This document shows, in pieces, positions 11,092-21,750 of a stretch of DNA of 64,000 bases. The notes below the pieces were generated by a model. That model saw nothing but the letters and a program-made list of their open reading frames with translations. It was not told where the DNA came from and searched no databases. The translations under genes were made by a program, and so were the position numbers. Where the stretch lies: NCBI GenBank assembly GCA_025200525.1, contig CM045759.1, positions 4,712,001-4,776,000 on the forward strand, given 5' to 3'. Every line of letters begins with the position of its first letter. Positions within the stretch are counted from its first letter, which is position 1. The DNA comes from Camellia lanceoleosa. Lineage: Eukaryota; Streptophyta; Magnoliopsida; Ericales; Theaceae.

Positions 11092-11955
11092 CATAGTTCT
11101 AAATATCGGTCGGTACGTATCGTAGCAGCCGATTTGTACCATAAAATCATAGCACCGATTCGGATATGGACCGGTATAGTGGTGAGAATGAAATTATCAG
11201 TCGTAGCGTCCGAGTCCCAGTACGTAGCGGCCTGAATCCGATACATTGGGTGATATGGTCCGATGCAAGTTGGTTGTTGCCGGTATAGACGAAAATCAAC
11301 GCAGAGAATTGCTCGTGGCTCCGATGCTGTTTCTAGTTTTGCATTGCTGGTCTTCGCTAAAGTGGAAGTGCCACTATGAGGTTCACAAGGAGGTCGTCAT
11401 GTCCTTCAGCGGCTTCCGGCGTGTTTCAGAATGGTTTTCTGGGTCATGCGCCGTTGAGTGAAGCTTTGAGGCTACAACAACAAGCTAAGGAGGGCGGCTG
11501 CTGAGTATATGTTTTATATTTATATTTTATATAAATGAATACTCATAGTTTTGGGCCAGGATATTTTGCTCAAGATATTTGGTGGGTTATTTTGAGCAAT
11601 CTTGCGCCCATATGTTTCTTTAACCAACTTGTGGGTCTAGTTGGTGTACTGTTGTGGATTTATTTTAAATTGTAGATAATTGAAGGTTATAATTGAGACT
11701 AAAATAAATTCATATCATTTAGTTGAAAATGAGTTAAAAGTGTTTCTACATATCAAAATTTTGATTAAAATGTGACAAATTAAGGCAAAAGGAGTCAAAA
11801 AATATATAAAATTGAGTTTCAGAGGGATTGCTAATGATTTTTAAAATTTCACGGTCGCGACACCGGATTCCCGATACGTACCGGCCGATACTACCAATAC
11901 CGATACTCCGTGATCGATATCATTACGTTACCTGATACCGCAATTTAGAACTATG
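11092..11955. mobile_element. hAT-like non-autonomous element with perfect 8 bp TSD
   Basis: The ends read CATAGTTCTAAATATCGGT at the left; the right end reversed reads CATAGTTCTAAATTGCGGT. GTGTGAAC flanks both sides (11084-11091 and 11956-11963). The subterminal regions carry repeated CGGTACGTATCGG and CCGATACG words that partly complement each other. A 71-codon open frame at 11246-11461 matches nothing I recognise and is not called. Length 864 bp, no transposase. Confidence 0.8.
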
Positions 11956-12046
11956 GTGTGAACTGAAAATGTAGAAGTCAAGCCACTACGACAAGCCACC
12001 GATAGCCACCTTCTTGAGCTTCCCCTCCCGACATCTATATATATGG

Positions 12047-12234
12047 TGTTATGAATGTAAGATTTCTGTATTTCTATATATTCAATTGTGTATTATGATT
12101 ACAATCAGACCTTAGATTATATAGCCCTAAATCCTAAACCAAAAAGAAAAATACAATTATGCCTCTAATAGGGACTCTAACACAATCACGCCTCTAATAG
12201 AAAATACACACAATATATAATATATATTCTAACA
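12047..12234 (-). repeat. 3' LTR of an Ale-type copia element
   Basis: A short 188 bp LTR, from TGTTATGAATG to CTAACA. It is followed at once by CCCCCGCTCAAACTCA, the complement of a polypurine tract, so the element lies on the minus strand. A very short LTR fits the Ale/Retrofit group. The 5 bp before it (TATGG) has no visible partner because the other end of the element is missing. Confidence 0.75.
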
Positions 12235-12298
12235 CCCCCGCTCAAACTCAAGGTGTTTTAACAGAAAACACTAAGAGTTTGCTAAGAAGAAACTGAAA

Positions 12299-13587
12299 TC
12301 AAGCGGTAGTGTGAGTCTTGGTGAAGAAGTCCGCAAGTTGCAAAGCCGAAGGGATGAAAGGAAGTGAGATAGAGGCAGACTGCAGATGCTGGCGAACAAA
12401 GTGACAATCAATCTCAATATGTTTCATCCGCTTATGAAAGACAGTATTGTGGGTAATCTGAACAGCACTGCGGTTGTCACAATAGAGAGTGGTCGGAAAG
12501 GACTGAGAGACACCCAAATCAGACAAGAGACAACGAATCCAAACAATCTCAATAGTGGCATGAGCCATAACACGATACTCAGCTTCGGTAGTAGAGCGAG
12601 CAACGACTGATTGTTTCTTGCTTTTCCAAGAGATCAAGGAATCTCCAAGAAACATACAGAAACCGGACGTAGACTTGCGATCAGTAACATCACCAGCCCA
12701 ATCAGAGTCAGCATAGGCCACCAAGTCCAAAGAGGAAGTAGAGGACAACAATAAGCCCTAGAAGATGGTACCACTGAGATAGCGAAGAATGCAAACCAAA
12801 GCAGCCCAATGGGTAGAGCGAGGAGCAGAAACGAACTGACTAACCACATGAACAACATAAGCAAGATCAGGGCGAGTGACAGTCAGATAAACTAAACAAC
12901 CCACAAGCTCACGATATAAAGTGGGATCATCCAGAGGGACACCATCAGTAGAGTTAAACTTTACATTAAGCTCAATAGGTGTATCAAAAACCTTAGTATC
13001 ACTAAGACCAACATGATGAATGACTTCATTAGTATACTTAGCCTGAGATAGAAAATAGCCCTTGGAAGAAAAAGCAACCCTAATACCAAGAAAATACTAC
13101 AATGGACCCAAATCCTTCATTTTGAAGGTGCGGAAGAGATGCTGCTTGACCTCAAAGATAGCAGAAGAGTCCGAGCTAGTGATAATCATATCATCCACAT
13201 AAAGTAAGAAAGCAGCAAAACCAGTCGAGGTACGTCTCAGAAATAAAACAGAGTCGGAAACAGAATGATGAAATCCAAGCTCGATAACAGCAGTCTGAAA
13301 TCGATCATACCAAGCACAAAGAGACTGCTTCAGACCATACAGAGCACGCCGAAGACGACAAACCTGACAAGAGGGATGGTAAAGGCTAGGGGGAGGACGC
13401 ATGTAAACCTCCTCGGTGAGATGGCCATTAAGAAAAGCATTCTTAACATCCATCTGATAAAGAGGCCAAGAACAAAAAGCAGTGACAGAGATCAAAGTAC
13501 GAACAGTAGTCATCTTGGCAATACGAGCAAATGTCTCCTCATAATCAATACCATACTCCTGAGAGAAACCTTTGGCAACCAGACGAG
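12299..13587 (-). pseudogene. pol: copia pol fragment: reverse transcriptase and RNase H
   Basis: Minus-strand Ty1-copia polymerase, C-terminal half. The RT part (13513-13097) shows MDVKNAFLNG, RRALYGLKQS and the catalytic LLYVDDM motif intact. The RNase H part (12751-12299) shows YADSDWAGD, RKSTSG, STTEAEY and LYCDNRSA, ending in DFFTK. A segment between them is in another frame (RPDLAYVVHVVS-like, about 12850), with stops, so the gene is broken. Upstream pol is missing: the reading frame ends at 13587 in a conserved ARLVA motif where a CACTA terminus begins. The lineage call (Ale/Retrofit) is from general motif style and the short LTR. Confidence 0.85.
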
Positions 13588-13990
13588 CACTACAACAAAA
13601 AGTGTCTTTGGAGACGAAAACTAATGACGAAAATAAATTTTGTCACGAAAGACTTACCTTTTAGTGAAGAAAATAATATTTCGTCTCCAAATGTGCCATT
13701 TTTAGAGAGAAAAATAAAATTTCGTCACCAATGTACATACATAATAAAAAATTAGGTGACGAAATTATTTTTCGTCATTATTTTTATTTTTTTCGTCACC
13801 AAAATTTTTTTCCGCTATTAAAAAATTTGGGGGGAATTATGCCCCTAAGTTAGTGACAAAAAATTCCGTCTCCATTAAAAATATTATTAGTAAGGGTAAA
13901 TATTTTGTCATCAAATATTTCAATATATAAAACTACGTAGTTTTGTGTTTTGGAGACAAATTCTATTCCTCACCAAATCCATAATCTTGA
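13588..13990 (+). mobile_element. left terminus of a CACTA (En/Spm) element, element A
   Basis: Begins CACTACAACAAAAAGTGTCT, a canonical plant CACTA terminus, exactly where a copia coding frame is interrupted. The next 300 bp hold about nine subterminal copies of GTGACGAAA, TTTCGTCACC or TTTCGTCTCC in both orientations, as expected for transposase-binding repeats. The preceding GAG (13585-13587) would be the 3 bp target site. I could not find the right terminus, so the element's extent is unknown; the host-gene fragments downstream are inferred to be its cargo. Confidence 0.75.
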
Positions 13991-14808
13991 CCCAAATAAT
14001 CCATTGCTCTCATTTCACATGTAGAGGCAGACTGTATAACTTCATCAAAGCTCTTCGTTTCTCTCTCTCACACCATTGTCCAACTCGCAAAGGAACACCA
14101 TCCAACTCGCAACACCGTCCATGAATTCCAAGTTAGTTGTAGTCTCTGTTTTCTCTTTCTCTACCCCAATCTCTATTCGGGTCTCTCGTTTCTCATTCTC
14201 TACCCTTACTCTATCTTCAGACGCGTCTGGGTCAAGATGAGATTAAAGCCATTCCATTTATTGCTTCTAACATTTCTATAACTTCTCTACTTTGAAGGGT
14301 TCCATGAACAACTTGAATGATTTTAATTTGGGGAAAAAATATGGAAAATATAATGATTAACATGTTCTATATTCTGATTATGATATTCATATTATAATCA
14401 ATATAATCATTGAATTGAATGGATTGTTGTTGATTCTGCACACTGTAAAGTCTCATGATATTCTATTGTGTTTGCCAAGTGTTTGATAAAATGCCACAAT
14501 GGCTAGTTTTTTTTCTTTATTGTTTTGTTTTGTTTTGTTTTTTTGTTTTTTATTTTGTTTGGTTCCTTTTTTTGTTGGCTAAACTGGTTCAATCTTAGAT
14601 CTTTCCCATGGAGTTTGTGGTTTGTGGTAGTAAATTACTTCAACCCAAATTTTGGTATGTCAGTGTTGTGTTAATTAAATCCTTTTAATGAATATGACTT
14701 TCCATATAGGTTGTATATATTACAAAATTTATTTTAATTTTCTTAATAATAAATCTTTTTCAACTACTATATAGTTATAAATAATGATTAATTTATTGTT
14801 GCTGACAG
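13991..14808 (+). other. leader-like and intron-like DNA upstream of the PDI fragment
   Basis: A CT-rich stretch with ACTCGCAACACCGTCCATG (about 14040-14125) resembles a plant 5' leader with an ATG at 14122. No PDI signal-peptide exon is recognisable. The rest is T-rich and intron-like up to the acceptor at 14808. Confidence 0.3.
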
Positions 14809-16191
14809 CCTTTAGGACAATGTTTTCAACTCTGGGGAAAATGGTATGTATTAACTATAGTTTTTTCAACATTTTATTTGTTCATATCCATATTAGTAAC
14901 TTGGGATTGGTGTTTGGCTTTTTATGTGGTCCTTATGTCAATTAGAATTTTGGGTTGTCCTGTTCTATGTTAAAGGTCATGCCTCTTCAGAAGTGTATTG
15001 TCAATCTGTCATAATATTCTGTAAATGTGAGTGTGTGTGTGTGTGTGTATCTTTTTTTTTTCTCTTTTTCGGGGAGGGGGGAGGGAGTCAAACTTTCTTA
15101 TTCTAGGGTGTAGACATTCTCTTCATTTTTTTGCTTCTTTTTCCCTAACATGACAACGAGTAATGATATCATAAAGTGTAATTTTGATGAATACATTGAT
15201 TGTTTTTGTATAATTGATTTAGAGTTCAGAAACTAAGAAAAATTTATTAGATCTTAATGATTGTCAAGTTATCAGTCAATTCATGCTGATATGTGGTTAG
15301 GTTTTGTTACATAGCTCCGTTGGAATTTTATGGACCTTGGTGCGGTCACTGCAAAAACTTGGCTCCAATCTTGGATGAAGTTGGTGTTTCATTTGAAAGT
15401 GATGCTGATGTTGTCATTGCAAAGATTGTAAGATCTATAACCCAAACTAGCTAAAGACCCCTTGAAGAGATTTGTTGCTTTATCAGTATAGACGGTTATT
15501 TTCTACAAATATTGTGCATCTGAATTATGTTTCAATATTACTCTCAAAGTACCTTTCCTTTAATGTTATTTCTGCCTTGCAAATTGAAATCATTTTCTTC
15601 CGTCATTTCTAGGTCGCAGGTTCATGTACTGTTCATCTATGGCTTCTAAAACTGAAGAGTACAATTCTTTTCCTTCTGGCTTTTACAACAATATATAGTA
15701 AAAATTATTTTTAATTAATCCTAGCTTGATATTTTGGCTCATCTATGTTGGTTTATTTCTCATCCATTAATCTACATTCTGCTTTCTGATTATTGATATG
15801 ATTTTCTTATTTGTAACTTCGGTTATGATTTTTTCTGCACCCATACCATGAGATTTCTGTACCGCATTGAAAGCATTGGTTTGATTACAACTTACTGGTT
15901 TCATCTGCGTAGATGTTGATCCTTTTATTTGTTACAAATTTTATTTTTGAATTGCTCTCACCATTTTGTACTTTGTAGGATGCCACTGCAAATGATGTAC
16001 CAATTGATATTTTCGACGTGAAAGGTTATCCAACATTGTACGTCAGGTCAACAGGTGGAAATCTATTGCAGTACAATGGGGAACTTACCAAAGAGGATAC
16101 AATTGACTTTATTCAGAAGAATCGGGATAAACTTGCCCAACAGGAACTTAGAAAAGATTAGCAGCAGGAACCTAGAAAAGATGAGTTGTAG
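14809..16191 (+). pseudogene. PDI: protein disulfide isomerase C-terminal fragment, three exons
   Basis: The exons encode the last thioredoxin domain of a plant PDI (PDIL1-1/1-2 type), an ER oxidoreductase. Exon 1 is 14809-14843, with an in-frame TAG. Exon 2 is 15301-15427, with the active-site motif [14 protein letters not shown]; the usual Ala before PWCGHC is Gly. Exon 3 is 15979-16191 and starts [20 protein letters not shown]. All introns keep GT-AG ends. Breaks: 13 extra bases at about 15310-15322, upstream of the active site, shift the frame. A TAG at 16159-16161 stops translation before a second copy of the tail, which still ends in the ER-retention signal KDEL and TAG (16189-16191). 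The N-terminal three quarters of the protein are absent. Retained introns show capture or duplication at DNA level, not retroposition. Confidence 0.88.
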
Positions 16192-18557
16192 TGAAGATAT
16201 TTTTGTAAACATTACAATTTTGTTTAAGGTAGTAGTGTCAAACTGTAATCAACAAAATGTAACATGCACTGGCCTGCTGTGAATTGGGGCAGCTATGTGG
16301 ACTGGTTATTTGGGCAAATTTCTGGCCACTCCTTGGCTACTACTGTGAAGAAATTGATGTTTACTTGTGCTGTCTACTGTATCTGGTAGGAGAGAAACTA
16401 TAGGATTTTCTCATTTTTTTCGATTTTCTCTTTGTCCGCAGTGCTAAGCTGGTACTTACTTAGGGATGCTGTAGATTGAGTGATTGTGAGCCACCTCAGT
16501 TAGGAGTATTGATTCAGATTCTTGAAAGTTGAGAGTGTTCTGTTTATGAGGGAATTTGAGCACATATATGAGTGTTGAGAGATGTGAGACCTCCATATTC
16601 ATGTATTCTTGTTCATTATCTTGCTTTGTAGGTTGTCAAGCTGGTCTTATGTAGGGAGGAGGGTTGAGATGGTGAGTCCCTATAACTAGGCTCAGTTCTG
16701 TGGGTTGAGTGATGGTGAGCCACATGGTTTGTCTAACTCTTCTTCTGCAGGTTGTCAAGCTGGTCCTAATTGTAAGGGAGTTTTTTTGTTAAGGGTTGAG
16801 TGTTTGGCTAGCTCTCATAAATTGTTTGGAGTGTTTTGTGTTGCATATTGAGGGTTGAGTGAATGAGGACTAAATTTTGTGGGTAGTTTTTACCCAACTT
16901 TGTTTTATAAAATGTAAATTTGTCATTGGGGTTTGCTGGAACCTGAACAAACAGTATATTGAATCTATTCAACCTTCCCATAGGTCTAATATGTGGTGGT
17001 TGAACAGATTTCTTTTAGGCTTGTGAACATCTGCTTCTGGTTGTTTGCAACTGATTTTTTTGTTTCAAATCTGCTGTGATGGATTTCCTACTATTATGTT
17101 GACTGCGTCCCTAGTTGTTGTTCTGCTGTTATGCTAGCTGGTTTATTTATCTGTTGGCTGCAGCCCATGCTGATTGTAGTGTTCTTTCACCTCTGTAGAA
17201 GCTTTGCTGCTGTGATTCCTTTTTTGCAACACTTATTAGTTTTTCTACAACATCTGCAGGAGTCATATGGATATCCTCTAACAACAGCACATTAATTCTG
17301 GCGAACAAATTATGTGATTTGATATTAAAATAGTTTTTTTTCTACCGTTTGCTTATGATTTGTTATAGCTATAACTTTTGTGTAATCTTCATGTTAAATA
17401 TAATTAAGTTTAGGTGAATGTTTTTCTTTGAACACTTATTAGTTATACTGTGTTTTTCTTTGAATGTTTTGGCCTCAAGTTTTGTGGATCTTGTAATCGA
17501 GTTTGATCTTAAGGTGACTCTTCTCAAAGGCCTTAGACAGGAATTGACAGGAATTGACGAGCAGGTATCTTCTACACATTGATATATATATATATATATA
17601 CACATGCATGTATACAATCACACACGTGGATGAGGTTAAGGGTGAACCTACTAAAAACCCATAATGGTCTTAAGAGGTTGAGAGTGAACCTACTGAAAAC
17701 CCGGATATGTTATATTTGGTGTATGGGTGAATTTCGATAGTTTTTGTTTTCAAATGGCAATTATAATGGTAAATTGACAAAAGGAAAATGGTAAGTTGAT
17801 TGTAGTTATGATGAACATCTATAACTATGTTTGTGTTTGTGAGCTATTCTCATTGAAGTCTGAAGTAGTTAGTCTCAATTGTTCTCATTGATGTGTGTTG
17901 TAATATATGTCTTTGTTGTGGGATTCACATTTGTAATATATGTCTTTGTTGTGGGATTCACACTTGTTATGAGTCTAAGTTAACGCATCCATTGAGTTTC
18001 TGAACTTTTCAAAACTTCGGTTGTGTAGGTCATAACTGAGGAGATGGAAGTTATTTTTCAATGATAGCGAATACTAAACCAAAAAAAAAAAAAGATGGGG
18101 AATATTTTTTGTTATAATTGCTTTAAATTCTTTTTGTGAAAAGAACAAAAGCAAAAACAAACTTTGTATTTCTGGTTAGTAGATTCTTGTGAAATGAAAA
18201 TGACACCATATTCTGGTTCAAATGATGTTGAGTGGTTCCATGCTATGGATAACTCCTTGCGGTGGCAGGGTGACAAGAAGAGGAAAAAAAAAAAAAAGCA
18301 GGCATCTATGTAGGTGCATGGTTTTAAAATTTGATGTCTAGTCATGTTAAGTGGGCCGAAGTTGTTCTCGGATAGGTGCCTATATTGAACAACAAGATGG
18401 CCAAACTACTGAAGGTTCCCAGAGTGTGGTTTATATTTGTGCCTTCCCATTATTGTCATATACCAAAATTTCCTTCTTGTTTTTGTCAGTTCCTCTTATA
18501 TGATACGCTGTCTCGAAATTTGTAGTTTATATAATTATAAACTTTATTGAGTACATT
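16192..18557. other. non-coding region between the two captured gene fragments
   Basis: 16192 to about 16400 looks like PDI 3' untranslated DNA. Three loosely related segments at about 16440, 16625 and 16745 share GGTTGTCAAGCTGGTC and GGTTGAGTGA(T)GGTGAGCC. A possible small exon ends at about 17564 (LKVTLLKGLRQELTGIDEQ before GTATCT); I do not recognise it. Two short duplications are present: GTGAACCTACT...AAAACCC near 17640 and 17680, and TGTAATATATGTCTTTGTTG at about 17900 and 17931. A TA run lies at about 17580-17600. Confidence 0.4.
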
Positions 18558-19059
18558 GTGTAGCTAAGACACTGAAAAGATTAGAGGAGAAGATTTAGGG
18601 ACGGGTGAGCATTTTTTTGTGTGTAGATGTTAAATTATATGATTATGGTTTAGTTCTAGTGCTTTTTTATGTACATTCTTGAATCTAAATCCCTTAATTT
18701 CTCCTTTATAGGTTTTGAGCCATTTGTTATATCTGATGCGTATAGCAGAGAAGACTATTCAAAGATGAATTGCTTTGGCTCTTGCCAACCTTTGTTTTCC
18801 AGAGGATCAGAGAACAATATTCATTGATAACAATGGTATGCCATTTTCTAAGCTAACATTTGACATAATTGAAACTGTTGTCCCTATTGATTTCAATTGC
18901 TTGTATCACTTGTGTGCAGGATTAGAGTTACTACTTGGTCTTCTTGGTTCCACGAACCTAAAGCAGCAACTTGATGGTTCTATAGCCTTGTACGAGTTGG
19001 CTAACAAAGCCACGACTCTTTGTTCCATTGATGCGGCTCCTCCATCTCTGACGCCACAG
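18558..19059 (+). pseudogene. ARIA: ARIA-like ARM-repeat/BTB gene fragment, three exons
   Basis: Matches the part of ARIA (ARM-repeat protein interacting with ABF2, an ABA-response regulator with ARM repeats and a C-terminal BTB domain) just before the BTB domain. Exon a (about 18558-18604) has VAKTLKRLEEKI then a stop and GR. Exon b (18712-18835) has SHLLYLMRIAEKTIQR, a TGA, then LANLCFPEDQRTIFIDNN. Exon c (18920-19059) has LELLLGLLGSTNLKQQLDG to DAAPPSLTPQ. Introns have GTGAGC..ATAG and GTATGC..GCAG ends, and phases match across them. The first ARM repeats and the whole BTB domain are missing. The TGA in exon b is best explained by CGA to TGA at a CpG. Confidence 0.85.
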
Positions 19060-20270
19060 GTGTGTGTCCTTTTTATTGTTAGTTTATTTGGCCCATGTGT
19101 TATGTTAGATTTGGAATTATTTCAAACAATTAGCAGGACTAGTATTTGGCAGATTTCATGAAAATATCAATTGGCTTTTAATTTAAGAAATTTTGAATCT
19201 GTCGTTTATTTTAATTGTGTACATGCATCTTGCAAGAGTTAGGGTCCTAGAGTAGAGTAGTGAGGCTATTAGCTTTTTACTAGACAATTGTTGAAATATT
19301 AATTGTGCTGTACTCAAGACCTCTGTCTTAAAGGGGTTTGGGCTTGTTGATTTGACCAAATTTCCAACTTCTACAGTAATTACTGCTAACTGGGATTTAA
19401 CATTTGTCATATTTCCTTCAATGTGTACCTCTAGAGTTATATGCCAATTATATCACTTCTCGCTACGCAGAAGGTGATTTTCTTTATGTTTTGCCTAAGA
19501 GGTTGATAATCGGCCTTGTTACCTTTTCCTCTCCATAACAACGATGATCGTAGCATTTAGTTCCATACTTTATCTTGTGTTTGGCCACAATAGGGCATGG
19601 ATACTTATTCCAGTGACTGGATTAGCATGTCTACCAATCACTTCTTTCGTGTCCTTAGTGTCCCCCCTCCTTGTGGATCTCATCTCTTCAACATATGGTC
19701 GTGGCATTTTCGGCAAGCAAAGTGATCGGCTTTTTTATTAGTTAGCATCAACAACAAGGTGAAGAATTCCAAGCATGTATCATATTTGGTTTCTGCAATC
19801 AAAACTCATTGATGTATGAAAATTCTCTGTTATGTTCATATATCATTAATCTATAAAAACTACTATGTAATTGCAACTCTTGTTCAAGGTTGACGTATGT
19901 TATAAGTGGGACTTGAAATCTATTGCTAGTTTTTTACTTTCATAATGTCTTAAATTTTTAACTACTAGAATTGATGAATCAATGAAACAATGTCAATCTA
20001 TGTTTCCTTATGCTGTGCTTATTATGAATTTGGATAGAAATTTAAAAAGAGAAAGGGAAATAAAAAAAATTATAATTTGTATTTTATTGACAATCAATGT
20101 TTCATTTCTTTTTTTAAATCTCTACCCAAATTCATAATTCAACAGGCTTAGTGGCAATCTAACTACAACTACATTATTGGTTTGCTAATAGATGGCTTGA
20201 TACATAGACTCATAAATTTGAAAATTATTATTATTATTTTTTTATTTTTTGGCTAGAATTCAAAGAATTT
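19060..20270. other. no gene recognised
   Basis: AT-rich DNA downstream of the ARIA fragment. It starts with the donor of the next ARIA intron (GTGTGTGTCC), so the first part is probably captured intron. The 65-codon frame at 19544-19741 matches nothing I know. Confidence 0.5.
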
Positions 20271-20300
20271 TTCCAAAGAATATATTGCAATAAAATATTT

Positions 20301-21068
20301 TCATCAGAACATGAACTTTTCTATACACTAAACACATGACATAGAGAGTAAAATGTAACATCTTTGTAGATGGATAAACAAATATTAATGTTCAACGAAT
20401 ATTTTACAAAACAATTTACTAATAAAAAAAAAAAAGTATTTACAAACATAACATAACGCAGAGAGACCAACTGTACAATCTCATTCACTAAGTGTCACCA
20501 TCATCACTTGCCACCCATCGGCAAATAAAAACATCTAATTCAATAATTGAGTTTTAAATCATAACTGGAAAACTAAATAATGCAACAAATAAATTGAAAA
20601 TTACAAAAAAATATTAAGAATTCAATACCTTCATCATAAATTAATCAGATTTGAAGAAAGGTCATCCAAGTGCCCTCTCAATGTGTCCTGTTGTACAGTA
20701 GTAGTTGTAATTGTTGTTGTTTTTTGTTTAGTCTCCAAAGTGGAAAAACAAATAAAATAAATCTTTTTATTTTTTATTTTTTATCATTAACTTTCAAGTA
20801 TTATCATCATTCATCAACTAAAAGACGTAGCATTTTTTAATACAGAGATAGAGTTACTTATTTCATCAGAACTTTTTTTAAAACTAAACACATACATTGA
20901 TTATAGTGATAGATAAACAAATATTAATGTTCAAACAATATTTTACAAAACAATTGAGTAATTAAAAAAATATATTTACATGTACAGTTTCGTTCACTAA
21001 ATAACCACTAGTGTCATCATCATTACTTGCCACCCAATTTGACAAAAAACAAAAAAACAAAAACAAAC
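20301..21068. repeat. tandem duplication, about 560 bp period; copy 2 split by a transposon
   Basis: Copy 1 (about 20301-20632) and copy 2 (from about 20861) share CAGAAC..ACTAAACACAT, GATAAACAAATATTAATGTT and CACTTGCCACCCA words. Copy 2 stops at 21068 and resumes at 27291 with CAATTGAGTTTCAAATCATAA (copy 1: AATTGAGTTTTAAATCATAA), ending at GCAATACC just before 27414. The split gives independent proof that 21069-27290 is an insertion. Confidence 0.85.
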
Positions 21069-21626
21069 ACTGCTGGAAAATTGTTTTTTAACGGCGTTTA
21101 AAAAACGCCGCTATAGGTACTGAAACGTCGCTAATTATTTTTGTGACGCTTAGTACCAAACGCCGACAACGCAGCCGTCGCTATAGCTTTATGGCGTGGA
21201 AAACGTCGTTATATTAGTATAGGCGGCGTTTTTAAAAACGCCGCAAAATGTCCTACCGTAATTGCCTAATTGTACCTGGACATCACTATGACATTTAGCG
21301 ACGTTTTTGAAACGCCGTTAAAGACATTTATACATTTTAAGAATCTAACCGTTGGGTAGGGATATAGTGACGTTCAAAAAACGCCGCCATAGCCTTTATT
21401 TTTATTTTTTTTAATTTGAAAGTTGTGCTAATTTTATATGGTTGAAAAAAATACCTGTCATGAACAATTATTAAGAACTAATAATAAATAAACTAAGTTT
21501 GAAAACAAAATTAAAAATAAAAAACAATGCAATAAGATGTGATACATGTACAATTACAGAATATATCTAGACACAAATTATATTAGAAATCCATGAGGAT
21601 TTATTTACAGAGTCAGGCTTGAGAAC

Positions 21627-21750
21627 TCATGCAAGTAGCAGAGAAGACATCCATACTCCTAATGACACAATACCGATAGTAACAAAAGCTTGGCCCAGTT
21701 CATAAACAAAATTTTCTTTCTGAACGAGGCAAACTTTGCCAATCTGTCCT
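21627..21750 (-). pseudogene. possible captured last exon, unknown gene
   Basis: On the minus strand an acceptor-like TTTTTGCAAG is followed by about 40 codons (GQIGKVCLVQKENFVYELGQ, then a hydrophobic stretch with VTIGIVSLGVWMSSLLL) and a TGA at 21627-21629, with an AATAAA-like signal beyond. The tail looks like a membrane-spanning C-terminus. I do not recognise the family, and the length is within reach of chance. Confidence 0.3.

Noticed and set aside
20690..20745. GTTGTTGTTTTTTGTTTAGTCTCCAAAG as the right end of CACTA element A
   Set aside because: Shares a few words with the left end reversed (CTTTGGAGAC) but lacks the terminal GTAGTG and a GAG target site; too weak.
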